Assembly: GCA_002702655.1 (NCBI GenBank)
Contig: PABB01000017.1
Location: 1-64,000, forward strand
Reading direction: 5' to 3'
Origin: Planctomycetaceae bacterium
GTDB taxonomy: Bacteria > Planctomycetota > Planctomycetia > Pirellulales > Lacipirellulaceae
Length of the DNA: 64,000 bases
Positions within the stretch are counted from its first letter, which is position 1. Every line of letters begins with the position of its first letter. Positions 7,620 through 17,369 of this stretch are shown piece after piece. The position numbers and the translations under genes were made by a program. The notes under the pieces are model-generated. The model made no database searches. It was not told the DNA's origin and worked only from the letters and a program-made list of their open reading frames with translations.

Positions 7620-9803
7620 TTGCGACCTCTCGTTCCCATCGCCGCGATCGAGTTCATCAGCCCGGCAATGCTGGGGTGGCTGGCCGCGGCCGCGCTGCCT
7701 TGGCTGATCAATCTGTGGAGCCGCAACCGCTACGAGGAAACGCCGTGGGCGGCGATTGATCTGCTGCTGGAGGCGTTGCGGCACGAATCGCGTCGGCTGA
7801 GAGTGCAGAATTGGCTGCTGCTGGCGATTCGCACGGCGCTATTGGCGGCCTTGGCGTTGGCCGTGGCCCAGCCCTGGTGGCGCACGGCGGGCGCCGGGCC
7901 GATATCCACGGGCGCCGTCCACCGGGTGGTGGTGGTGGATTGCTCGCTCTCGATGGCGACCGCCTCCGACGGCATATCGCGGCTGGAGCGAGCCCAAACG
8001 CGCGCGAGAGATCTCATCGGTCAAATGGCGTCGGGGGATGCGATCTCGGTCATCGCCTGGGGCGCCGACGCGACGGATTTGCTCGGCCGTCCCGTCCAAG
8101 ACAAGGCCTCGGCGCTCACGGCGATCGCGTCGATCGAGCAACAAGACACGCACAATCTCGTGGCGCCAGCGCTGGCGACTGTCGAAGCGGCCCTGGCCCG
8201 CGCCCGCGAGGAGTTGCCGCATGTGCCGGCCGCCGAGGTTGTTTGGCTGACGGACCGCGCCGAGTCGACTTGGTCCGCCGTATTGGCGACAGACGACTCG
8301 GCCCCGGGGGAGCTTGCCCAGCGGTGGAGTCGACTCTGCGAGCAGGCGAGTCAGGCGTTTCCTATGCCCGACGACGGCGTGCTCAGCAATGTCGCCGTTA
8401 CGGACGTTCAGCTCGATCCGCCTCTGGCGGTTGCCGGCGCTGCCGCGAGCATCGCAGTGACGCTTTCGCACTGGGGCGGCGACAGCGCTCGCGATGTTGC
8501 CGTCGAACTGCGGGCAGGGAACGCCGTGGTCGATTCGCGATCGATCGAACTGCCGCAGGCCGAGGCGCTGACTGTCCGCTTTGCGCTTGATCCACTCGCC
8601 CCCGGGCAGCATGCGTGGGAAGTCCGGATCGTCGGTGTCGCCGAGCGGCAGGATGGATTGCTTCGCGACGACGTGCGCCGATTGGCGGCCGACGCGTTGC
8701 CGCGCGTCCGCGTTGCCGTGATTGCCGATTCGCCGGCTGCCGGGGATGACATGGCGCGGGCGCTCAATCCTGTGGGGCCAGCGGCTCCGCCGCAGACGCC
8801 CGACGTTGCTCGCTTCGCCATGGCCAATTTCGGCACGGCGCCGCTGTCGGACTACGCAGCGCTGGTCTTGTGCGATATTGCGACGCCGACGCCGCACGAG
8901 GCGGCCGTGCTCAGGCGGTATGTCGACGAGGGAGGCGCCGTTTGGCTCGTCCTGGGCGACCGGGTGGACGCGTCCGCCTATAACCAGTTGTTGGGTCCGG
9001 ATGTTGGCGGCGACGCTGCGCTGTTGCCAATGAAGTTGGCCGCCGCGTCGGCAGGCGGCCCCTGGCGGCTTGATCCCCGCGGCTACGAGCACCGCATTGT
9101 GCGCCCGTTCGAAGGGCGCGAGCGGGCCGGGTTGGCGGGCGTGGCCGTTCTGCAATACATGCGTCTCGATCCGTGGAACGAAGGCGCCGGACCTGCCGCC
9201 GAAGTTGCGCTGGGATTGGACAACGGCGATCCGCTGTTGGTTCTGGGGAATTACGGGCATGGCCGCGTCGCTTTGCTGGCGACGGACCCTGCATTGCGGC
9301 GTCGCGTGGCGGCGGATTCGCCGTGGACGAATTTGGCGATCAGTCCCAGTTTCGTGCCGCTGGTGCAGCGGACGGTCGAGTGGCTGCTGATGCGAGCGCG
9401 AGTGGATCAATTCAATCTGCTGGCGGGCGAAGCGATGAACGTCCCGACCGGACTGTCGGCCGTTGCCAAGTGGCATACGCCCGCGGGGGACTTTGCGACG
9501 GCGCCGCCGACAAACACGGCAGGTTTTTACTATGCGACCTCGGATCAACCGAGCGTCGGCGCGGGTGGCGCGACCAGAGTGTTCGCTGTCAACATAGACT
9601 CGCGCGAGAGTGATCTGAGCGCGCTGGGCGCCGAACTGCTGGCGGGAGTGGACGAGCAAGCGCCAACGCAATCCGCGCCGGCAACGCCGCCATCCGTCGC
9701 CGATTCGGCGAAGCCGTTGAGCTGGTTGCTGTTGACGTTGGCGTTTGCGTTGTTGCTGGGTGAGCGCGCAGCCGTCCTCTGGCTCGGCAGGAGCAGCGCA
9801 TGA
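7620..9803 (+). CDS. BatA-like VWA membrane protein
   Basis: 727 residues from a TTG start at 7620. Starts further upstream would translate repeat DNA, and the family normally begins with IEFISPAMLGWLAAAALPWL, which is the aerotolerance/BatA N-terminal helix. A second helix (residues 64-83, NWLLLAIRTALLAALALAVA) precedes a VWA domain with MIDAS VVDCSLSM at about residue 105. The middle holds Ig-like and glutamine-amidotransferase-like parts (DYAALVLCDIATPTPHEAAV; GNYGHGRVALLATDP). A C-terminal helix comes just before the stop. It is probably a periplasmic or membrane partner of MoxR. ATG at 7668 is an alternative start. Confidence 0.85.
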   Translation: MRPLVPIAAIEFISPAMLGWLAAAALPWLINLWSRNRYEETPWAAIDLLLEALRHESRRLRVQNWLLLAIRTALLAALALAVAQPWWRTAGAGPISTGAVHRVVVVDCSLSMATASDGISRLERAQTRARDLIGQMASGDAISVIAWGADATDLLGRPVQDKASALTAIASIEQQDTHNLVAPALATVEAALARAREELPHVPAAEVVWLTDRAESTWSAVLATDDSAPGELAQRWSRLCEQASQAFPMPDDGVLSNVAVTDVQLDPPLAVAGAAASIAVTLSHWGGDSARDVAVELRAGNAVVDSRSIELPQAEALTVRFALDPLAPGQHAWEVRIVGVAERQDGLLRDDVRRLAADALPRVRVAVIADSPAAGDDMARALNPVGPAAPPQTPDVARFAMANFGTAPLSDYAALVLCDIATPTPHEAAVLRRYVDEGGAVWLVLGDRVDASAYNQLLGPDVGGDAALLPMKLAAASAGGPWRLDPRGYEHRIVRPFEGRERAGLAGVAVLQYMRLDPWNEGAGPAAEVALGLDNGDPLLVLGNYGHGRVALLATDPALRRRVAADSPWTNLAISPSFVPLVQRTVEWLLMRARVDQFNLLAGEAMNVPTGLSAVAKWHTPAGDFATAPPTNTAGFYYATSDQPSVGAGGATRVFAVNIDSRESDLSALGAELLAGVDEQAPTQSAPATPPSVADSAKPLSWLLLTLAFALLLGERAAVLWLGRSSA

Positions 9804-12130
9804 ACGATGCGGTTTCCACAACGCTGCAATGGCAACTCGACGCCCCGCCGTGGGCCTGGGCCCTGGCGGCTGTGTTGAGCTTGTCGTGGATTGGCTGGAG
9901 CTACCGCCGCGAGGCGCGCTCGTTTCCCCCCGCTCGCTGCGCGTTGCTGGGACTGCTGCGCATTCTCGCGGCAGCGGTGCTGCTGACCATGCTCGCCCAG
10001 CCGGCCATCGAACGGCGTCGCTTGGGGCGTCCGCGGTTGGTCGTGCTCGTGGATCGCTCGGCCAGCATGGCCACCGAGGACGAGCGTGAGGCGCACTCGG
10101 CGGACCAACGCCCCAACTCGACAACGCGCGATGAAGCAGCGACGAGTGCAGCGCAGATCTCTCGTGCAGTTGCGGTAGCTGAGTGGCTGCAGGCCGGAAC
10201 ACCGTCGCGATGGCAAACGTTGGCGGAGACGTACGATCTGCAGGTGTCGGCGTTTGCGGAGGCCGTTGATGGGTTGGGCGACGACGAGTCGGTCGTCGAT
10301 GCCGCGACGCCGCTGGCGGATCCCGGACAGGGCACTCGGCTGGGCGATGCGCTCGCCCAATCGCTGGCCGATGGCGGCGGACCGCCCACAGCGATCGTGC
10401 TCCTGTCCGATGGGATCGTCACGGCGGGTCGCTCGCTCGCCAGCGCCGCCGAGCGGGCCCGGGCGCTGGGCGTGCCGCTGTATTGTGTCGCCGTGGGCAG
10501 CGATCGACCTCGTCCTGACGTGGTCGTGGACGGCGTCCTGGTCGAGCCAATCGTGTTCCCAGGTGATCGCGTGCAGGTCGAAGCTCGCGTTCGCTCGGCC
10601 GGGTTCGCCGGCCAACTCGCCGATGTCTCGCTCATGGTCGGCGACGAAGCGGCGGCGACGACCACGGTTGAGTTGCCCGCCGACGGCGCCGCGGCGCCAG
10701 TTCGCCTGCAGTGGCGACCGACGAAGCCGGGCCGCGTCGACGCGACCGTCGTGGTGCAGCCCTTTTGGGACGAGTCAGACACCGATAACAATGCCGCGCC
10801 GCTATCCGTCGAAGTGCGCGAACAGCCGATTCGCGTGCTGCTGGCTCAATCGGCGCCGAGTTTTGAATTTCGCGCGCTGAAAGACCTGCTGCAGCGCGAC
10901 CCGGCGATTCAGTTGAGCGTCTTCCTGCAAGAGGCTGACGCCCAGTTTGCTGAAGTCGATGCGTCCGCGATCGACGGTTTTCCACTCTCAGCAGACGACT
11001 TTGCGGAGTTCGACGTGGTGATTCTGGGCGACTTCGATCCCGAGATGGCGCCCCGGGGGGCCTGGGACGCGTTGCTCGCGTTTGTGGCGGACGAAGGGGG
11101 CGGGCTGGCTCTGGTGGCCGGGCCGCAGTACCTGCCCGCGGCATATCGGGACAATCGGCCGATGAAAACGCTGCTGCCCTTGGCTGACGGCGATCGCAAT
11201 CCGCTGCGACGCGGGACGACGGCCAACCAACCACTGCAAATCAAGCCGACCGCGATTGGCGCCGAACTGGCCATGCTGCAGTTGGGCGCCGATCGGCAAC
11301 AGACGACGGACATCTGGCGGGCGCTGCCGCCTGTGTATTGGGTCTACGCGCCAATCGATTTGAAGCCCGGCGTCGAAGTGCTGGCGGTGGCCGAGCCGCC
11401 CGACGTCAATGCTGAGGAGGCGGCGACGCCGGGGGGCGGCGATTCGCAGCAGGCGGTGATCGTTCGGCAGTACATTGGCGCCGGCGAGGTGCTTGCGCAT
11501 CTGACCGATGAAACCTGGCGGTGGCGGTGGCGCAACGACGACCGATACTTTGCACGCTATTGGGGCCAGGCGGTCCGGCGGCTGGCGCGCGGACGCGTGG
11601 GCCGCGAGTTGGCCCGCGTCTCGACCGACCGTGTCGAGTACCAAGAGGGTGACGCCGTACGCATCCTTGCCCAACTGCGCGGAGCGGCGCGGGGCGAAGC
11701 GGGTGCGCTCATGGCGCTCGTTCGCGGGCAAACGACGCCCGTGCGCCGCGTGCCGCTCGCGCAGCGGGCGACCGCGGGCGACGCGTACGAGGCGGTGCTG
11801 AATGATCTGCCGCCGGATCGCTACACAGTGCAATTGGGCGACGATTCTGCAGCGTCTTCCGTCCCGTTCACCGTCGCCGCGCCGCCGAGCGAGATGACTC
11901 GTCTGGCTGTCGATTGGACGGCCCTGCAGCAAGCGGCCGTTACCACGGGCGGCCGGGCGGTTCGACTCCGGCAAGCGGACGATTTGTTGGACTCGCTGCC
12001 TCCGCCGTCGCCTACCGTTTTGGAGCGGTTGCCCGCCGAGCCGCTTTGGAATCATCCGTGGGGCATCGGTCTGCTGACCCTATTGCTCGCCATGGAGTGG
12101 TTTGTTCGCCGCAGACATGGGATGCTGTGA
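9800..12130 (+). CDS. Second VWA/glutamine-amidotransferase-like membrane protein (BatB-like)
   Basis: 776 residues. Two N-terminal membrane helices (about 16-32 and 48-67) precede a VWA domain with VVLVDRSASMA near residue 84 (MIDAS DxSxS). A CARDB/Ig-like region follows, then a Rossmann-like stretch resembling class I glutamine amidotransferases without an obvious catalytic Cys (EFDVVILGDFDPEMA; GGGLALVAGPQYLP). A last helix lies near the C-terminus (GIGLLTLLLAMEWFV). The start overlaps the BatA-like stop by ATGA. The two genes are paralogue-like in design and probably form one membrane complex. Confidence 0.85.
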   Translation: MNDAVSTTLQWQLDAPPWAWALAAVLSLSWIGWSYRREARSFPPARCALLGLLRILAAAVLLTMLAQPAIERRRLGRPRLVVLVDRSASMATEDEREAHSADQRPNSTTRDEAATSAAQISRAVAVAEWLQAGTPSRWQTLAETYDLQVSAFAEAVDGLGDDESVVDAATPLADPGQGTRLGDALAQSLADGGGPPTAIVLLSDGIVTAGRSLASAAERARALGVPLYCVAVGSDRPRPDVVVDGVLVEPIVFPGDRVQVEARVRSAGFAGQLADVSLMVGDEAAATTTVELPADGAAAPVRLQWRPTKPGRVDATVVVQPFWDESDTDNNAAPLSVEVREQPIRVLLAQSAPSFEFRALKDLLQRDPAIQLSVFLQEADAQFAEVDASAIDGFPLSADDFAEFDVVILGDFDPEMAPRGAWDALLAFVADEGGGLALVAGPQYLPAAYRDNRPMKTLLPLADGDRNPLRRGTTANQPLQIKPTAIGAELAMLQLGADRQQTTDIWRALPPVYWVYAPIDLKPGVEVLAVAEPPDVNAEEAATPGGGDSQQAVIVRQYIGAGEVLAHLTDETWRWRWRNDDRYFARYWGQAVRRLARGRVGRELARVSTDRVEYQEGDAVRILAQLRGAARGEAGALMALVRGQTTPVRRVPLAQRATAGDAYEAVLNDLPPDRYTVQLGDDSAASSVPFTVAAPPSEMTRLAVDWTALQQAAVTTGGRAVRLRQADDLLDSLPPPSPTVLERLPAEPLWNHPWGIGLLTLLLAMEWFVRRRHGML

Positions 12131-12203
12131 GCGGAGCGCCTCCCGCGATCTTCGCGCAAGCTGTTTTCTGTTTGTTACTCAAGAACGTTCTTCCCGCAAT
12201 CGA

Positions 12204-15200
12204 ATGCTCCGTTCCGATCGCACCAGCACCGACATTGCGACACAGTTGCGCGTCATTGCACGTCGCCTGCATGTGCGACGCGTGATCGCGGCGGCGATGG
12301 CGTCGATTGCGGCCGTGGTCGCGGGCTGGGCGAGTTGCCTGGGACTGGATCGCTGGCTGCTGCCGCCAGCTGGCGCGCCGCTGCGCGTCGCCACGACGAT
12401 GGTCGCGGTTGCCATTTTCCTGACGGCGATCCTGTGGTTCGTGCGAGTGGCGGGCGGGCGGCTGACGCCATTGGCGGTCGCCAGACGACTCGACGCTGGC
12501 CGCGACGCTGGCGACGGCCTGCTGGCCAGCGCTTGTGCATTCGCTCACGGCGATCCCGGTGACGCGCGGGCGGGCTCCGCGGATTTGCGGCGGGCGGCCG
12601 TGCTGCGCGCGGCTGTGGAGTTGGAAACGCTGGACACCGACGCAATGCTGCCCCGCGTCCCGGTCGGCCGGGCGGCGTTGGCACTGTTCGTTGCTGGTGG
12701 CGCGGTGATTGCCGCAACTCTACTTGCGCCTGCTCACCTGCAGAGCGGGCTGCAGCGGCTGGCCAATCCCTGGAGCACGACCATCTGGCCGCGTCGGCAT
12801 CGGCTACAGTTCGTTGGTGCGCCGGCGCTCGCCCCGCGCGGGGGGGAGTATGTCGCCACTCTGACCGACGCCAATGGCCCGCTGCCCGAGCACGCGATGA
12901 TCGAGTTTCGCACGCCTAGCGAACAGGACTCGATGCAGCGTGAGGAATTCACGACCGCCGGCGAACGGCTCACTTGGCGTCGACCGAACCTGCAGAAGTC
13001 GTTTGAGTTTCGAGCCGTCGGCGGCGATGACCGCACCATGCCGTGGCGCCGGGTCGACGTGGCCCCGCCGCCGGAACTGGTGCGGTGGGAAGCGACGATC
13101 GACCCGCCGGAGTACGCAAAGCGAACCGAGGAGACCACCACGGGCGCTATCCGCGCGTTGGCGGGCTCGCAGGTGACGTTGCGGGCGACGTTCTCAGAAC
13201 CAATTGTCGCCGCCACCCTGCATCCGCCACTAACCGGCGATGCTGAGACGGTGACAGGCGACTTGGATGAGAACGGCGACAGAAGCGGCAGAACAATACA
13301 GAATCTGTCGGCAACCTTTACCTGGCAGCCGACCGTCAGCGGCGAACTCGGGCTGGAGGTGCTGACCGCAGCCGGCATGCGGGCGGCGACATCGCGCCGC
13401 GTCCCTCTCGAAATCGTGCCGGATCGCCCGCCGGAAACGACTGCGACGGCGCGTCTCTCTCCGCTGGCCGTTCTGCCAACGGCGGCCGTGCCCGTCGCCG
13501 TGGAAGCCGACGACGACCTTGGACTGACGGGGGTGGCGGTCGCTGCCGCGACGCAAACGGCCGAGAATGGGTCGCTCCCCATTTGGGAGCAGGCACTGGA
13601 AGTTCCCGAAAACGGAGCACTGGAGAGCGTCGTGGTGGTGGCCATCGCCGATTTGGGAGTGTCGACGGGGCAGAATGCGTGGATCAAATCTCGTGCTGTT
13701 GACTCCCTGGGGCAACAGTCGACGAGCTTGCGGCCGATCGAGTTGCGCGTGGTCGATCGCCGTCGGCTCCTTGATTTGCTTGCCAATGAGCTGGCCGAAC
13801 TGGTCGACCTGTTGATTGAGGCCCAGACGCGGCAGCGGACGGCGACGATAACTCTGCAGGATGCGGCAGGAGAATCGTCTGGCGACGGTTTGGCCGAGGT
13901 CGTCGCCCTCGAATCTTCGGTTCGCGACCTCCTGCTGGGACCCGCCCTGTCAGTTCAGGAATTGGCGGAGGAACTGCACTATCGCTACGCGATCAACGGT
14001 CTGCTGGACGATGCTGTGGCGCAGCAACTCGACATCTTGGCAATTCAACTCACCACCCGCGGCGTTGATCTGCTGAATGCGATCGATCGCGATTTGGTCG
14101 CTGCGCAACAAGCGGACCAGGCGCCTGCTGCCGCGGAAGCGCGCATGGCGGCCGCGGCCTCGCAGCAGACGCTGCTCGAATTGCTCGCCGCGGCGATTGA
14201 CGAGTTTCAGCAGTGGGCCACGCTGCAGCAGCTGCAGCGCGAGTTGGCGGAACTGATTGACGACCAGCAGGATTTGGTCGCGGCCACGACGGACCGCGCT
14301 CGCGCGGCGCTCATGGGTGACGGCCCGCCGGCCCCGGCGGCGTTGCGTCAACTCGCAGCGGACCAGCGCGAGGTGTTGTGGCGACTCGGCGAGGTGCTCA
14401 CGCGGGCCGACGACGTTGCGACGCGGCTGGAAGATGCACAGCCAACCGATGCGACGCGATTGCGTCAACTGCGGCCTTTGGCGGATGAGTTGCGCGTCGA
14501 GACGCAGGGCGCCAACGCCGCGGCAGACCTGGCCGGCGGGCGTCTTGCCGGGGCGACGATTTCGCAGCGGGACGTCGTAGCCGGCTTGCAGGCGTTGCTC
14601 GCGGCACTGAGCGAAGTCGATCAAGACGACGCGGCTGAACGCCTGCAGCAACTCGCTCAACTGGAGGCTGCCGTGGCGGAGCTGCGGCGACAAGCGGAGG
14701 CACTCGCCAACGCCCGTTCGAGCGAGGGGTCGCAAGGCGGTGCGCCGCCCACCGCGGCCACGCCCAAGCAGCTTGCGAACTCCGCGAATCAACTGGCCGA
14801 GCAAGCTAGGTCTCAGGCCCCCGAGGCCGCCAAGCCGCTCCGCGGTGCAGCCGCCGATTTGCAGATCGGTCCGCGGGGCTCCTCCGCCGCGGCGAGGAAG
14901 CTCGCTGACGCCGAGGCCGCCATTGCCGCGGCGCGCGAGGAGCAGCAGACTCTATTGGCGGAGTTGAAGCTGCGGCGGTTGGCAGGCACGGTCGGCGAGT
15001 TGCTCGCTGCGCAGCGACCGCTCGTCGAGGAGATGAATTTGGCAGAGTCCGCCCAGGCCGTCGATTTAGCGACCCGCCAGGCCGCGATTCGCGCGGACGC
15101 CGAGGCCGCGGCTGAAACCGTCGCGGACATGCCGCTGTTTGCTTTTGGCTTGCGGTCAGCGGCGGCCGAGATGCACCGGGCCGAACTGGCGGTGGCCGCC

Positions 15201-15554
15201 GAGTCTCAGGAAGCGGCCGCCCAGGCCGCAGCGGCCGCCGTGCGCCGTTTGGAGCATGTCGCAGCCGCAATCGTCCAACAACAATCGGCAGCGCGGGGCG
15301 CGGGAGCAGCGAACCCCGGCGAGTCGCCGCAGGAGCGCCGCGACGCCCGCCGCCAGCAACGATCATTGGCGCAAGCGATCGCGCAAATCCGCCTGCTCCG
15401 CGGGCTCCAGGCCGATTTGCAGCAGCGAACGGAGCAGTTGCAGCAGAGTGGCGCTGTCGACGCCGCCGACGCGCTGGCGACGCTGCGGGCGGAACAGAAC
15501 GAGCTGGCCGACGTGGCCGAGAAGCTCATGCGCGCGTTGGAGCAAGTCGACTGA
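12204..15554 (+). CDS. Large Ala/Gln-rich coiled-coil membrane protein of the MoxR locus
   Basis: 1116 residues. There are three N-terminal hydrophobic segments (about 26-45, 59-80 and 158-176). A beta-rich middle carries pairs such as LTWRRPNLQKSFEFRAVGGD and VRWEATIDPPEYAKRTEE. From about residue 510 to the end the protein is almost entirely helical, rich in Ala, Gln, Glu and Leu (for example LQQLQRELAELIDDQQDLVA), predicted as long coiled coils. The plan recalls DUF4175-type proteins found beside MoxR genes, but that assignment is tentative. The chosen ATG (MLRSDRTST) is 73 bp after the VWA gene. An upstream ATG at 12102 would overlap that gene. Confidence 0.75.
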   Translation: MLRSDRTSTDIATQLRVIARRLHVRRVIAAAMASIAAVVAGWASCLGLDRWLLPPAGAPLRVATTMVAVAIFLTAILWFVRVAGGRLTPLAVARRLDAGRDAGDGLLASACAFAHGDPGDARAGSADLRRAAVLRAAVELETLDTDAMLPRVPVGRAALALFVAGGAVIAATLLAPAHLQSGLQRLANPWSTTIWPRRHRLQFVGAPALAPRGGEYVATLTDANGPLPEHAMIEFRTPSEQDSMQREEFTTAGERLTWRRPNLQKSFEFRAVGGDDRTMPWRRVDVAPPPELVRWEATIDPPEYAKRTEETTTGAIRALAGSQVTLRATFSEPIVAATLHPPLTGDAETVTGDLDENGDRSGRTIQNLSATFTWQPTVSGELGLEVLTAAGMRAATSRRVPLEIVPDRPPETTATARLSPLAVLPTAAVPVAVEADDDLGLTGVAVAAATQTAENGSLPIWEQALEVPENGALESVVVVAIADLGVSTGQNAWIKSRAVDSLGQQSTSLRPIELRVVDRRRLLDLLANELAELVDLLIEAQTRQRTATITLQDAAGESSGDGLAEVVALESSVRDLLLGPALSVQELAEELHYRYAINGLLDDAVAQQLDILAIQLTTRGVDLLNAIDRDLVAAQQADQAPAAAEARMAAAASQQTLLELLAAAIDEFQQWATLQQLQRELAELIDDQQDLVAATTDRARAALMGDGPPAPAALRQLAADQREVLWRLGEVLTRADDVATRLEDAQPTDATRLRQLRPLADELRVETQGANAAADLAGGRLAGATISQRDVVAGLQALLAALSEVDQDDAAERLQQLAQLEAAVAELRRQAEALANARSSEGSQGGAPPTAATPKQLANSANQLAEQARSQAPEAAKPLRGAAADLQIGPRGSSAAARKLADAEAAIAAAREEQQTLLAELKLRRLAGTVGELLAAQRPLVEEMNLAESAQAVDLATRQAAIRADAEAAAETVADMPLFAFGLRSAAAEMHRAELAVAAESQEAAAQAAAAAVRRLEHVAAAIVQQQSAARGAGAANPGESPQERRDARRQQRSLAQAIAQIRLLRGLQADLQQRTEQLQQSGAVDAADALATLRAEQNELADVAEKLMRALEQVD

Positions 15555-15681
15555 GCGTGCGCAACGGAGCGATTCGTCAGCGGCGTCTTGGTGCGATATG
15601 ATGAAACAACGATCAGGAGTTCCGCGGACGACCCGCCAAAGCGTCCGGAGGTTTCGACATCAACAACCCAACTAGCTGACG

Positions 15682-16329
15682 ATGCAAGTCACTCGTACAA
15701 GTCCGATGATGGACGGGGCCGGTTTCGGCGGGCTCTTTGCCGCAATTGTCGTGTGTAGCTTGGTCTCAGCAATTGCGACGGGCAGCGCCGCCGTCGAGCC
15801 GTTGCCGCCAGGTTGGTCGCGCGCGTTCGGGGGGCAATCGACACAGGCGGAGGAGCCAGCCGCCGCGAATGTCGGCATTCCTCAACTGCCTGCCGCGGTT
15901 GACGATATGCAGACGGCAGGCCGCCAATTGGCCGCGGCGGCGACAATCCCCGATGCGCGGAGCTCACAGGGTTCGGCCATCGCCAGGTTGGATGCCGCGC
16001 TCGCACAGCTTCAGCAGCAGTGCCAACAGTGCATGGGCGGCAAACGCAGCAAGCCGGGCGAGCGTCCGGGGCAACCGAAACCCAGTTCCAAGCGGGGCGG
16101 CGCCAATCCCAACGGCGCTGCGGTGGCGACAGGGCAGGGCGGCGCGGGGCAAGCCGCCGCCGATGCGGCCCAGCAAGTCCGCGATCTGTGGGGAAGTCTG
16201 CCCCAGCGACAGCGCGACGCCATGCTGCAGCCGCTCCGCGAGGAATTCCTTCCTGAGTACGCCGACCAGATTGAAGCGTACTACCGCGAGTTGGCGAATC
16301 CCGATGACGCCGCAGGGTCGGCGCCATGA
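15682..16329 (+). CDS. Exported hypothetical protein with Gln-rich helix
   Basis: 215 residues with a signal peptide (GGLFAAIVVCSLVSAIATGSA). A helical segment, LDAALAQLQQQCQQC, follows, then a Gly/Pro/Lys low-complexity linker (about 118-150). The C-terminal region is conserved-looking (QQVRDLWGSLPQRQRDAMLQ, then LREEFLPEYADQIEAYYREL) and is a pattern often seen in proteins of MoxR-type clusters. No enzymatic motif was found. In-frame ATGs at 15706 and 15709 are alternatives. The stop overlaps the next gene start by ATGA. Confidence 0.75.
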   Translation: MQVTRTSPMMDGAGFGGLFAAIVVCSLVSAIATGSAAVEPLPPGWSRAFGGQSTQAEEPAAANVGIPQLPAAVDDMQTAGRQLAAAATIPDARSSQGSAIARLDAALAQLQQQCQQCMGGKRSKPGERPGQPKPSSKRGGANPNGAAVATGQGGAGQAAADAAQQVRDLWGSLPQRQRDAMLQPLREEFLPEYADQIEAYYRELANPDDAAGSAP

Positions 16330-17369
16330 GCGGTCCCGCTGGTCGGACGTTGGTCTTGCTCGCGTGGCTTGCAGGCTGGGCGAACCCGCGGCTTGCGCCG
16401 GCTACGGAGCCGCTCTTTTCGCAGTCGGAACTGATCACTCCCGCCGCCGAAGAAGCGGCCGCCCGCGGCATTGACTATCTCGTCGAGCACCAACGCGACG
16501 AGGGGCACTTCGCGGTCAGTCGCTCGGGGGGGAACGTGGCGATTGTCGCGTTTGCGGGGATGGCGCTGCTGGCCTCGGGCAGCACGCCCGGCCGCGGGCC
16601 CCACGGCGAGGCGGTCGACCGGTGCGTTGACTACCTGCTGGCGAATATCGACCAACAGGGCATTATTCTTGCGCCCGTCGCCACGACCAGCCAAACGATG
16701 TATGAGCACGGTTTTGCCGCCCTGTTTCTGTGCGAGTGCTACGGGATGGCTCAGCGACCCGAGCTGCGCGACCGTTTGGGGGACGCCATCCAGGTGATTG
16801 TCAACGCCCAGAACGAGGAAGGCGGCTGGCGGTACTGGCCCGAACCGCGCTCCGCCGACGTGTCGGTCACCGTCTGCCAGGTGATGACGCTGCGAGCGGC
16901 GCGCAACGCGGGCATTGCCGTGCCCGCCGAGACGATCGATCGCGCCGTCGCCTATGTGAAGCAGTGCCAGAACGACGATGGCGGATTTCGCTACATGCTC
17001 TCCGCGGGCGACAAGACCAGCGCGTTTCCGCGCTCGGCCGCCGGCGTTGTCGCGCTGTACAACGCCGGGATTTACGAGGGCCAGGAAATTGATCGCGGGT
17101 TGGAGTACGTGGCGCAGTTTCAGCCCGGCGAGAAGGGCGCCGACGGCGTGCCGTATTACTTCTATGGGCACTACTATGCGGTGCAGGCCATGTGGCACGC
17201 CGGCGGCGATCGCTGGCAACAATGGTACCCTGCGATTCGCGATGAACTTGTCGAGCGGCAACAGGCCGACGGCTCGTGGCAAGACGGTATCGGTCGCGAG
17301 TACGCCACGGCGCTGGCGTGCATGGTGTTGCTGACTCCCAACAACTACTTGCCGATCTTGCAGCGATGA
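16326..17369 (+). CDS. Exported alpha/alpha-toroid (prenyltransferase/squalene oxidase repeat-like) protein
   Basis: 347 residues with a signal peptide. Repeats of the terpenoid cyclase/prenyltransferase toroid kind are visible: GIDYLVEHQRDEGHF, IQVIVNAQNEEGGWRYWP, AVAYVKQCQNDDGGFRYML and IRDELVERQQADGSWQDG. The QxxDGxW/GGF pattern marks the inner-helix turns. The catalytic DxDD of squalene cyclases is not present, so an enzymatic role in terpenoid synthesis is unlikely. In this context it is probably a binding or structural protein of the MoxR locus. Overlaps of 4 bp on both sides place it in an operon. Confidence 0.8.
   Translation: MSGPAGRTLVLLAWLAGWANPRLAPATEPLFSQSELITPAAEEAAARGIDYLVEHQRDEGHFAVSRSGGNVAIVAFAGMALLASGSTPGRGPHGEAVDRCVDYLLANIDQQGIILAPVATTSQTMYEHGFAALFLCECYGMAQRPELRDRLGDAIQVIVNAQNEEGGWRYWPEPRSADVSVTVCQVMTLRAARNAGIAVPAETIDRAVAYVKQCQNDDGGFRYMLSAGDKTSAFPRSAAGVVALYNAGIYEGQEIDRGLEYVAQFQPGEKGADGVPYYFYGHYYAVQAMWHAGGDRWQQWYPAIRDELVERQQADGSWQDGIGREYATALACMVLLTPNNYLPILQR

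Noticed and set aside
7839-10202. A 787-codon minus-strand frame across the two VWA genes
   Set aside because: Arg/Ala/Gln-rich noise opposite two genes with clear VWA motifs.
12102-12203. Earlier start of the coiled-coil protein at 12102
   Set aside because: It would overlap the VWA gene by 29 bp and adds a Cys/Arg-rich lead without membrane character.
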